8,055 nt of DNA from Acidimicrobiia bacterium (GTDB lineage: Bacteria > Actinomycetota > Acidimicrobiia > Spongiisociales > SHLN01), in assembly GCA_013043085.1 (NCBI GenBank), contig JABDOU010000402.1, positions 1 to 8,055 of the forward strand, read 5' to 3'. Positions 1 through 5,200 of the stretch are shown here, piece by piece; the stretch's first letter is position 1; the number at the start of each line of letters is the position of its first letter. The translations under genes were made by a program, and so were the position numbers. Under the pieces are notes generated by a model, which was not told the DNA's origin, ran no database searches, and saw only the letters and a program-made list of their open reading frames with translations.

Positions 1-309
1 GGAGCTACCACAGACCGCACAACTAGTGACGACGACTCCGACAACGATTCCGATATCGATTCTGAAGCAGATGTGGACGTAGAAGCCGAGACCGGTGCTA
101 CCGACCCCGGCGCAACAGCCGCCGCCGAAGTGCCCACTTCCGATGAAACGCCTGTCGAGGAGACACCTGCCGCGGAGACACCTGCCGCGGAGACACCTGT
201 CGCGGAGACACCTGTCGCGGAGACACCGGCGGAGGAGACACCTGCCGAGGAGGCATCCGCCGCGGAACAGCCCGACGCGGAGACCGGTACAGAAACGGAT
301 GATGCCTGA
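1..309 (+). CDS. rpsC: Probable C-terminal tail of 30S ribosomal protein S3 (5' partial)
   Basis: The frame is open from the first base to a TGA, giving 102 visible residues with no start needed inside the window. About a third are Asp or Glu, with one Arg and no Lys. An Asp/Ser-rich stretch (about residues 9-30) is followed by seven ETPxx pentapeptide units (residues 49-83) and an acidic end. No KH domain or other S3 core is visible. The rpsC call rests on position: rpsC normally lies directly before rplP, and the stop overlaps the rplP start by one base. S3 sits at the mRNA entry side of the small subunit, and in several actinobacterial groups it carries a low-complexity C-terminal extension. 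This one is long, probably disordered, and highly acidic, which is odd for an rRNA-binding protein. The alternative is a separate acidic protein inserted between rpsC and rplP; an ATG at 73 exists but nothing favours it. Confidence 0.75.
   Translation, partial: GATTDRTTSDDDSDNDSDIDSEADVDVEAETGATDPGATAAAEVPTSDETPVEETPAAETPAAETPVAETPVAETPAEETPAEEASAAEQPDAETGTETDDA
145..249 (+). repeat. Seven tandem 15-bp units coding ETPxx
   Basis: Seven in-frame 15-base units lie head to tail, coding ETPVE, ETPAA, ETPAA, ETPVA, ETPVA, ETPAE and ETPAE. Units 2-5 and 7 share the core GAGACACCTG; unit 1 begins GAAACGCCTG and unit 6 has ACCGG in place of ACCTG. Units 2 and 3 are identical at the DNA level, as are units 4 and 5, which suggests recent duplication by slippage or unequal exchange. 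Because the unit is a multiple of three, copy number can change without breaking the reading frame. Confidence 0.93.
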
Positions 310-722
310 TGTTGATGCCCAAGCGAACCAAGCACCGCAAGATGCATCGAGGCCGACGGCGGGGTCTTACCAAGGGTGGAGCCAGCGTGGCGTTCGGCGA
401 CTACGGCCTGCAGGCAACCACCCACGGGTGGATCACGTCCCGCCAGATCGAGTCGGCCCGTATCGCCATGACACGGCACATCAAGCGTGGGGGAAAGGTC
501 TGGATCAATATCTTTCCGGACAAACCGGTCACTGCCAAGCCCGCCGAGACACGCATGGGCAGCGGCAAGGGAAACCCCGAGTTCTGGGTATCGGTCGTGA
601 AGCCAGGTCGCGTGATGTTCGAGCTTTCCGGGGTTGACGAAGAACTGGCCCGCGAAGCGATCCGCCTCGCAGGCCACAAGCTGCCCGTCCGCACCAAGTT
701 TGTGAAGCGGGAGGATTTCTGA
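309..722 (+). CDS. rplP: 50S ribosomal protein L16
   Basis: L16 is a late-assembling large-subunit protein near the A-site tRNA elbow and the peptidyl transferase region. The 137-residue product has the normal family length. It has the basic N-terminus MLMPKRTKHRKMHRGRRRG and the diagnostic FPDKPVTAKPAETRMGSGKG segment at about residues 69-88. The start at 309 is preferred over an in-frame ATG two codons later because family members usually begin ML-x-P. That ATG shares one base with the upstream TGA (TGATG). No good Shine-Dalgarno sequence precedes it, so translation is probably coupled to the upstream gene. The TGA stop in turn overlaps rpmC by one base. Confidence 0.98.
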   Translation: MLMPKRTKHRKMHRGRRRGLTKGGASVAFGDYGLQATTHGWITSRQIESARIAMTRHIKRGGKVWINIFPDKPVTAKPAETRMGSGKGNPEFWVSVVKPGRVMFELSGVDEELAREAIRLAGHKLPVRTKFVKREDF

Positions 723-955
723 TGGAGACCAAGAAGTTGCGTGGCATGAAATACGCCGATCTTGTCCAGGAGTTGGAAGACGCCAAGGAAGAACTCTTCA
801 ACCTCCGCTTTCAGCTTGCTACCAACCAACTCGACAACACCGCCGAGATCGGCGCCGTGAAGAAGAACGTTGCTCGGATCGCCACGATCATGCGTGAGCA
901 AGAAATTGCAGCATGGAAGGCGGCGACGTCCGCCAAGGAGACCGCAGATGAGTGA
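722..955 (+). CDS. rpmC: 50S ribosomal protein L29
   Basis: L29 lies at the polypeptide exit tunnel, next to L23, close to where trigger factor and SRP dock. The 77-residue product contains the family core NLRFQLATNQLDNT (about residues 27-40) between two helices. It is somewhat longer than the 63-70 residues common in the family, with an Ala/Lys/Glu-rich C-terminal tail. The ATG shares one base with the rplP stop. A strong GGGAGGA ribosome-binding site sits six bases upstream, inside rplP. The C-terminus overlaps the start of rpsQ by eight bases. Confidence 0.97.
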   Translation: METKKLRGMKYADLVQELEDAKEELFNLRFQLATNQLDNTAEIGAVKKNVARIATIMREQEIAAWKAATSAKETADE

Positions 956-1223
956 TACGCCCGACGAGACGGTACGGAACCGGCGCAAGGTTCGCCAGGG
1001 GATCGTGGTGTCCGACGCCCGTGAGAAGACGATCACGGTTGAAATTCGCGACTCTGTGGTGCACCCCAGGTATCAAAAAACGGTGGGACGGCGTACCCGT
1101 CTGCATGTCCATGACGAGTTGAACGACGCAAGGCGGGGCGACACAGTCAGGGTGGCAGAGACGCGACCCATGTCCAAGACCAAGCGCTGGCGCCTCGAAT
1201 CGATCGTCGAACGCGCCCGCTAG
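948..1223 (+). CDS. rpsQ: 30S ribosomal protein S17
   Basis: S17 is a primary 16S rRNA-binding protein with an OB fold in the small-subunit body. The predicted 91 residues contain the family pattern: RKVRQGIVVSDAREKTITVEI at the first strands, then HPRYQK, then the C-terminal block GDTVRVAETRPMSKTKRWRL (about residues 64-83). The ATG at 948 is chosen because it gives the expected length and has AAGGAG seven bases upstream. The same frame stays open to 870, but that extension is unlike S17 and lies inside rpmC. This is the usual last gene of an S10-type operon; a 30-base spacer follows. Confidence 0.97.
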   Translation: MSDTPDETVRNRRKVRQGIVVSDAREKTITVEIRDSVVHPRYQKTVGRRTRLHVHDELNDARRGDTVRVAETRPMSKTKRWRLESIVERAR

Positions 1224-1242
1224 CCGCCAGGAAATCAGGCAT

Positions 1243-1246
1243 AGGA
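1243..1246 (+). promoter_or_regulatory. Ribosome-binding site of rplN
   Basis: AGGA lies seven bases before the rplN ATG, in the 30-base gap between rpsQ and rplN. This is the longest spacer on the + strand part of the operon and coincides with the S10/spc boundary known from other bacteria. Unlike most junctions here, rplN cannot rely on a stop/start overlap, so this site should set its initiation rate. Confidence 0.6.
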
Positions 1247-1253
1247 ACAGAAC

Positions 1254-1622
1254 ATGATTCAACAAGAAACCCGGCTCAAGGTCGCCGACAACACGGGCGC
1301 TCGCGAAGTGCTGTGTATTCGCGTGCTCGGCGGCTCGCGCCGCCGATATGCCCGGGTTGGCGACGTGATCGTCGCAACTGTCAAAGAGGCGAACCCGGGT
1401 GGTTCGGTCAAGCGCGGTGAGGTGGTGAAGGCGGTCATTGTGCGAACCAAGAAAGAGAGCCGCCGTCCCGACGGGACCTACATCCGATTCGATGAGAATG
1501 CATGCGTGCTCATCAACGACCAGCGGGCCCCGCGCGGGACACGTATCTTCGGCCCGGTCGCTCGCGAGTTACGCGATGCCAGGTTCATGCGGATTGTCTC
1601 GCTGGCGCCGGAGGTGTTGTGA
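1254..1622 (+). CDS. rplN: 50S ribosomal protein L14
   Basis: L14 sits at the subunit interface, forms bridge B8 and is the docking site for the silencing factor RsfS. The 122-residue product has exactly the usual length. The N-terminus MIQQETRLKVADNTGA and the signature VIVRTKKESRRPDGTYIRFD followed by ENACVLI (about residues 61-87) leave no doubt. The start is fixed by the conserved MIQ opening and an AGGA site seven bases upstream. Its TGA shares one base with the rplX ATG. It is the first gene of the spc-type block. Confidence 0.98.
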   Translation: MIQQETRLKVADNTGAREVLCIRVLGGSRRRYARVGDVIVATVKEANPGGSVKRGEVVKAVIVRTKKESRRPDGTYIRFDENACVLINDQRAPRGTRIFGPVARELRDARFMRIVSLAPEVL

Positions 1623-1930
1623 TGGCCAAGTTGCGCAAAGGCGATACGGTGCAGGTGATCCGGGGCAAGGACGTCGGCAAAACCGGCACCATCACTCATG
1701 TGATTTCCGAGACCGGGCGCGTTACCGTCGAGGGTATCAACGTTGCCAAAAAGCACCGCAAACCAAGGAGCCAGGAAGATCCCGGTGGCATCATGGATAG
1801 GGATATGCCGCTCGATGCCTCGAATGTCATGCTGGTTTGCAAGAAGTGTGACCGACCTGTTCGGGTCGGTTTCAAGATGAAGGACGGCGAGAAGATTCGC
1901 GTCTGTTCCAATTGTGGGAAAGAACTATGA
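1622..1930 (+). CDS. rplX: 50S ribosomal protein L24, zinc-ribbon form
   Basis: L24 starts large-subunit assembly by binding the 5' part of 23S rRNA and lies by the tunnel exit. The 102-residue product begins MAKLRKGDTVQVIRGKDVGK, the KOW motif. It continues with the family segment VEGINVAKKHRK and DPGGIMD. The C-terminal half has two cysteine pairs, C73/C76 (CKKC) and C95/C98 (CSNC), spaced as a zinc ribbon. Many bacterial L24 proteins have lost these cysteines, so this is the zinc-binding version. GGAGG lies seven bases before the ATG, which shares one base with the rplN stop. The frame is open further upstream, but that part does not resemble L24. Confidence 0.98.
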   Translation: MAKLRKGDTVQVIRGKDVGKTGTITHVISETGRVTVEGINVAKKHRKPRSQEDPGGIMDRDMPLDASNVMLVCKKCDRPVRVGFKMKDGEKIRVCSNCGKEL

Positions 1931-2484
1931 AGCCCCGCCTGCAAGAGAAATACGAAAACGAAATCGCTGCTCAGCTCAAAGAGCAACTGGGTATCGACAA
2001 CGTCATGATGGTTCCCCGGCTGTCGAAGATCACGGTGAACATGGGCCTTGGCGATGCCGTCGGCGACTCGAAGATCGTGGACGGTGCCATCAACGACCTC
2101 CGCGTGATCACCGGCCAGCAGCCACGTCTCAATCGCGCACGCAAATCGATCGCAACATTCAAGCTGCGCGAGGGTATGCCAATCGGCGTCTCCGTGACGT
2201 TGCGCGGCAGGCGGATGTGGGAGTTCTATGACCGCCTCGTGTCGCTCGCCATTCCCCGCATCAGAGACTTCCGCGGGCTCAATCCCAAATCCTTTGACGG
2301 GAACGGCAACTACAGCTTCGGCGTCACCGAACAGTTGATCTTTCCAGAGATCGACTACGACGAGGTCAACAAGATCATGGGAATGGACATCACGATCGGA
2401 ACGACCGCAACCGACAACGTCGGCGGCAAGGCGTTGCTCGATGCCCTCGGGTTCCCTTTCCGCCGACAGGAGGCAAACGTCTAA
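1927..2484 (+). CDS. rplE: 50S ribosomal protein L5
   Basis: L5 joins L18 and 5S rRNA in the central protuberance and contacts P-site tRNA and S13. The 185-residue product has the usual length. It contains the family hallmark VITGQQPRLNRARKSIATFK (about residues 60-79), then the REGMPIG and LRGRRMWEF segments, and the C-terminal GMDITIGTTATDN block. The ATG at 1927 makes an ATGA overlap with the rplX stop and fits the usual L5 opening. A TTG five codons upstream would add five unsupported residues. A weak GGGAAAG lies upstream. In E. coli, S8 represses the spc operon by binding at this gene's start; I could not recognise such a structure here. Confidence 0.98.
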   Translation: MKPRLQEKYENEIAAQLKEQLGIDNVMMVPRLSKITVNMGLGDAVGDSKIVDGAINDLRVITGQQPRLNRARKSIATFKLREGMPIGVSVTLRGRRMWEFYDRLVSLAIPRIRDFRGLNPKSFDGNGNYSFGVTEQLIFPEIDYDEVNKIMGMDITIGTTATDNVGGKALLDALGFPFRRQEANV

Positions 2485-2669
2485 TGGCAAAGAAATCACT
2501 CATCGCAAAGCAGCAGCGCCCACCCAAGTACAAGGTGCGTGGTTATAACCGCTGTCGCCAGTGCGGGCGCTCTCGCGCCTTCCTTCGTAAGTTCGGTATG
2601 TGCCGTATTTGCGTGCGTGAACTGGCGCTCAAGGGAGAGTTGCCTGGAGTAAGGAAGGCATCGTGGTAA
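2484..2669 (+). CDS. rpsN: 30S ribosomal protein S14, zinc-binding (type Z)
   Basis: S14 binds the head of the small subunit and assembles late. The 61-residue length and two cysteine pairs (C24/C27 in CRQC and C40/C43 in CRIC) mark the short zinc-containing form, not the roughly 100-residue cysteine-free form. The ending GELPGVRKASW is typical. The ATG shares one base with the rplE stop and has a full AGGAGG ten bases upstream. Many actinobacteria also carry a cysteine-free paralogue elsewhere that replaces this one under zinc limitation; this window cannot show whether this genome does. Confidence 0.98.
   Translation: MAKKSLIAKQQRPPKYKVRGYNRCRQCGRSRAFLRKFGMCRICVRELALKGELPGVRKASW
2651..2658 (+). 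promoter_or_regulatory. Ribosome-binding site deciding the GTG start of rpsH
   Basis: AAGGAAGG lies inside the 3' end of rpsN, with its first AAGGA seven bases before the GTG at 2663. It supports that GTG as the rpsH start, although the gene then overlaps rpsN by seven bases. No ATG is available nearby in the frame that would keep the conserved TDPVADML opening. Confidence 0.75.
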
Positions 2670-3058
2670 CCGATCCAGTCGCGGATATGTTGACCCGCAT
2701 TCGCAACGCCAACAAGGTGTATCACCCTGAAGTCGTCATGCCGTCATCGAACTTGAAGGCTGAGATCGCCAAGATCCTTACAGCCGAGGGATTTCTGGGT
2801 GGTTTCGAGGTGACTCCGGCCAAGGCGGGCCAACAGTTGAAGATGTCGCTGAAATATGCACCCGGACGCGAACGTGTCATCACCGGTGTCAGGCGCGTAT
2901 CCAAGCCTGGTCGCCGTGTCTACAGCGGTTCCAAGGATCTTCCCCGTGTGCAAGGAGGTCTCGGTATCGCCGTGATCTCCACTTCCCAGGGGGTTCTGGC
3001 AGATCGCGAAGCCCGTCGCCGCAAGCTCGGTGGCGAAGTCTTGTGTGAGGTTTGGTAA
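2663..3058 (+). CDS. rpsH: 30S ribosomal protein S8
   Basis: S8 is a primary binder of the central domain of 16S rRNA and, in E. coli, the translational repressor of the spc operon. The 131-residue product starts MVTDPVADMLTRIRNAN, as expected for the family. It ends with the signature region at about residues 98-131, including VISTSQGVLADREA and a GGEVL..VW terminus. Initiation is at GTG, supported by AAGGAAGG just upstream, and overlaps rpsN by seven bases. The stop TAA shares one base with the rplF ATG. Confidence 0.98.
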   Translation: MVTDPVADMLTRIRNANKVYHPEVVMPSSNLKAEIAKILTAEGFLGGFEVTPAKAGQQLKMSLKYAPGRERVITGVRRVSKPGRRVYSGSKDLPRVQGGLGIAVISTSQGVLADREARRRKLGGEVLCEVW

Positions 3059-3606
3059 TGAGCAGAATTGGCAAACAACCGGTTGCCAAGCCGGGCAACG
3101 TTGATGTGACGGTCAAAGGATCACATGTCGTGGTCAAGGGCCCGAAGGGTTCACTTGAACAAGACTTTCCCGAGGAAGTAACGATCGCTGTCGAAGACGA
3201 CTCGATTGTCGTTCACCGGATCAACGACGAGCGTCGCTCACGAGCGATGCACGGCTTATCGCGAGCCCTTGTGGCCAACATGGTCACCGGGGTAGTCGAT
3301 GGATACACCAAGCAGCTCGAGCTACACGGTGTTGGGTATCGTGCCGCTCTCCGGGGTAGCACAATCGAATTGAGCGTCGGTTTCTCCCACACCGTGAACA
3401 TCGATGCCCCGGACGGAGTGAGCTTCGAAGTCCCGGATCCCACCAGGATCATCGTGACCGGCATCGACAAACAACAGGTAGGCCAGGTATCGGCCAACAT
3501 CCGCAAGGTTCGCCCTCCGGAGCCCTATAAGGGCAAAGGCATCCGGTACGCCGGCGAGCGAATTGTTCGTAAGGCCGGTAAAGCCGGCATTGCTGCGGGC
3601 GGCTAG
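3058..3606 (+). CDS. rplF: 50S ribosomal protein L6
   Basis: L6 has two related domains and lies near the factor-binding region at the base of the L7/L12 stalk. The 182-residue product opens MSRIGKQPVAKPGNVDV and carries the C-terminal signature PEPYKGKGIRYAGE (about residues 154-167), the usual places for the family. The ATG at 3058 shares a base with the rpsH stop and gives the conserved MSRIGK start. A TTG two codons upstream is in frame but unneeded. The GAGG seven bases upstream is a modest ribosome-binding site. A 17-base gap separates it from rplR. Confidence 0.98.
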   Translation: MSRIGKQPVAKPGNVDVTVKGSHVVVKGPKGSLEQDFPEEVTIAVEDDSIVVHRINDERRSRAMHGLSRALVANMVTGVVDGYTKQLELHGVGYRAALRGSTIELSVGFSHTVNIDAPDGVSFEVPDPTRIIVTGIDKQQVGQVSANIRKVRPPEPYKGKGIRYAGERIVRKAGKAGIAAGG

Positions 3607-3623
3607 GAAACGTAGGAAAGATC

Positions 3624-3980
3624 ATGAGCACATTCAATCGAACGGCAGCCAGAAAGCACCGCCAGATCCGGGTTCGCAAGCGCGTCCACGGGGTGACCGA
3701 GCGGCCACGCCTCGCCGTGTATCGATCCAACCGATACATCTATGCCCAGGTGATCGACGATGTTCAAGGCCGTACGCTGGCTGCGGCTTCGTCGCAGGAG
3801 CCTGCCATGCGCAGCCGATCGCTCAATCGTGAGACCGCAGCCGAGGTGGGCAGGATGCTCGCCGAGCGGGCCCGCGCAGCCGGGGTCGAAACCATCGTCT
3901 TCGATCGAGGCGGCAATCCCTATCACGGCCGGGTAAAAGCACTCGCCGAGGGTGCTCGCGAGGGAGGACTGAAGTTCTAA
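3624..3980 (+). CDS. rplR: 50S ribosomal protein L18
   Basis: L18 binds 5S rRNA with L5 and carries it to the large subunit. The 118-residue product has a basic N-terminal tail (RTAARKHRQIRVRKRVHG), then the core ERPRLAVYRSNRYIYAQVID, and ends with the family signature FDRGGNPYHGRVKALAEGAR (about residues 93-112) and a terminal GLKF. AGGAAAG lies three bases before the ATG at 3624 and would place initiation close but usable. Its TAA overlaps a five-codon mini-ORF that runs into the rpsE start. Confidence 0.98.
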   Translation: MSTFNRTAARKHRQIRVRKRVHGVTERPRLAVYRSNRYIYAQVIDDVQGRTLAAASSQEPAMRSRSLNRETAAEVGRMLAERARAAGVETIVFDRGGNPYHGRVKALAEGAREGGLKF

Positions 3981-3981
3981 T

Positions 3982-3987
3982 GAGGAG
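3982..3987 (+). promoter_or_regulatory. Ribosome-binding site deciding the GTG start of rpsE
   Basis: GAGGAG sits six bases before the GTG at 3994. It supports that codon as the rpsE start, since no in-frame ATG lies between the rplR stop and the conserved S5 sequence. The site is embedded in a five-codon ATG...TGA reading frame (3980-3997). Confidence 0.75.
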
Positions 3988-3993
3988 TCAACT

Positions 3994-4572
3994 GTGAGCC
4001 AACGAGGCGGACAAAACCGCAACCGCGATGATTCGGGCTTTGACGAGCGCGTCATATACATCAATCGCGTCGCCAAGGTCGTGAAGGGTGGGCGTCGGTT
4101 TTCGTTCACCGCCCTCGTGGCCGTAGGTGACAACCGCGGCAAGGTTGGCCTCGGCTACGGCAAGGCCAAAGAAGTTCCTGCTGCCATTCAGAAGGCAATC
4201 GAGATCGCGCGGCGTGAGATGTTCGATGTGCCGATGGCCGGTGGAAGCATTGTCCACGAGATCATCGGTCGCCACGGTGCCTCCCGTGTGCTGCTCAAGC
4301 CCGCCGCTCCCGGTACCGGGGTGATCGCAGGCGGTGCAGTTCGTGCGATTCTGGAAGCTGCCGGCATTCGGGACGTATTGGCCAAGTCGCTCGGCTCGCC
4401 AACCCACATCAACACTGCGCAGGCGACGATCGCCGGTCTCAAGGGACAGCGTCGTCCGGATCATGTTGCTGCACTGAGGGGAAAATCAGTAGACGAGATT
4501 GTTCCCCCCGCACTGCTGGCGTCCTATCGCTCTGCGGAAATGGTCCGATCGTCCAGGCCAGACCAGGGATAA
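3994..4572 (+). CDS. rpsE: 30S ribosomal protein S5
   Basis: S5 lies on the back of the small subunit at the mRNA entry channel and affects decoding accuracy and mRNA unwinding. The 192-residue product has a variable N-terminal tail (about 1-17). A double-stranded-RNA-binding-like domain follows, including VAKVVKGGRRFSFTALVAVG and NRGKVGLGYGKAKEVP (about 26-62), and then the C-terminal domain with GTGVIAGGAVRAILEAAGI (about 107-125). The VVKGGR loop, where spectinomycin resistance changes arise in other bacteria, looks ordinary. The start is GTG, supported by GAGGAG six bases upstream. A six-base gap precedes rpmD. Confidence 0.98.
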   Translation: MSQRGGQNRNRDDSGFDERVIYINRVAKVVKGGRRFSFTALVAVGDNRGKVGLGYGKAKEVPAAIQKAIEIARREMFDVPMAGGSIVHEIIGRHGASRVLLKPAAPGTGVIAGGAVRAILEAAGIRDVLAKSLGSPTHINTAQATIAGLKGQRRPDHVAALRGKSVDEIVPPALLASYRSAEMVRSSRPDQG

Positions 4573-4578
4573 AGGATC

Positions 4579-4761
4579 ATGGCAGATAAGCTCAAAATCA
4601 CAATGGTGCGTTCGACGATCGGGCAGAAACCGAAAGCGCGCGCCACGATGCGCAGTCTCGGGCTTCGCAAGATTCGCCAGAGCGTGGAACGTCCAGACGA
4701 TTCACAGACCCGTGGCATGGTGCATCGGGTTCGTCATCTGGTCGACGTCGAGGAGATCTAA
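4579..4761 (+). CDS. rpmD: 50S ribosomal protein L30
   Basis: L30 is a small, non-essential-in-some-lineages large-subunit protein bound to domain II of 23S rRNA. The 60-residue product has the bacterial length and the family pattern KITMVRSTIGQKPKARATMR (about residues 6-25), then LGLRKIRQSV, and the closing segment GMVHRVRHLVDVEE. It lies between rpsE and rplO, as in most spc operons. AAAGGA just before the ATG is very close, and an AGGG ten bases upstream may serve instead. The TAA shares one base with the rplO ATG. Confidence 0.97.
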   Translation: MADKLKITMVRSTIGQKPKARATMRSLGLRKIRQSVERPDDSQTRGMVHRVRHLVDVEEI

Positions 4762-5198
4762 TGGAATTGCATGACCTCAAGCCGGCTCCCGGATCCCGCA
4801 AACGTAGGGTTCGCGTCGGACGAGGAGAGGCCGGCCGCCGCGGCAAGACCGCCGGACGTGGTACCAAAGGAACCAAGGCCCGTAACACCGTGCGGCCGGG
4901 CTTCGAGGGAGGCCAGATTCCCCTCAGCCGCCGTGTCCCAAAGTTGCGGGGATTCGTCAATCCGAACAAAGAGTATTTCGCGCTCATCAACGTGGATGCC
5001 CTCGACTCATTTGCCGCCGGTACGTCGGTGGGCCCGGACGAGCTCCGGGCGAAGGGCATGATCAAGAAGCGTGGACGGGTCAAGGTTCTCGGAAATGGCG
5101 ATCTATTGACCCCGCTGACCGTGCGGGCACATGCATTCTCACTTGGAGCCGTTGAAAAGATCCAGGCGGCCGGCGGCACCGTCGAAGTAATCGACTGA
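4761..5198 (+). CDS. rplO: 50S ribosomal protein L15
   Basis: L15 is a late-assembly protein with a long basic extension that threads through 23S rRNA. The 145-residue product opens MELHDLKPAPGSRKRRVRVG. It has the glycine/lysine-rich segment GEAGRRGKTAGRGTKGTKAR at about residues 22-41, then FEGGQIPLSRRVPKLRGF. The GRGEA...KTAGRGTKGTKAR wording is the form common in actinobacteria and differs from the SGxGKTSGRGHKGQ form of other phyla. AGGAG lies five bases before the ATG, which shares one base with the rpmD stop. secY follows after two bases. Confidence 0.98.
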   Translation: MELHDLKPAPGSRKRRVRVGRGEAGRRGKTAGRGTKGTKARNTVRPGFEGGQIPLSRRVPKLRGFVNPNKEYFALINVDALDSFAAGTSVGPDELRAKGMIKKRGRVKVLGNGDLLTPLTVRAHAFSLGAVEKIQAAGGTVEVID

Positions 5199-5200
5199 TC

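Noticed and set aside
98..373. Minus-strand frame rich in Arg, Pro and repeated QVSPR across the S3 tail
   Set aside because: It is the antisense reading of the 15-bp repeats; the + strand tail explains the pattern and no ribosome-binding site or homology supports it.
1180..1253. Separate spc-operon promoter between rpsQ and rplN
   Set aside because: The 30-base spacer is the longest in the operon and lies at the classical S10/spc boundary, but I find no convincing -35 and -10 pair in it or in the end of rpsQ.
1890..1960. S8 autoregulatory RNA site at the rplE start
   Set aside because: Known in E. coli at this position, but I could not find a helix resembling the S8-binding hairpin by eye; a covariance search would be needed.
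1696..2499. Long minus-strand frame opposite rplX and rplE
   Set aside because: High-GC codon usage leaves antisense frames open; both + strand genes are clear family members with correct starts.
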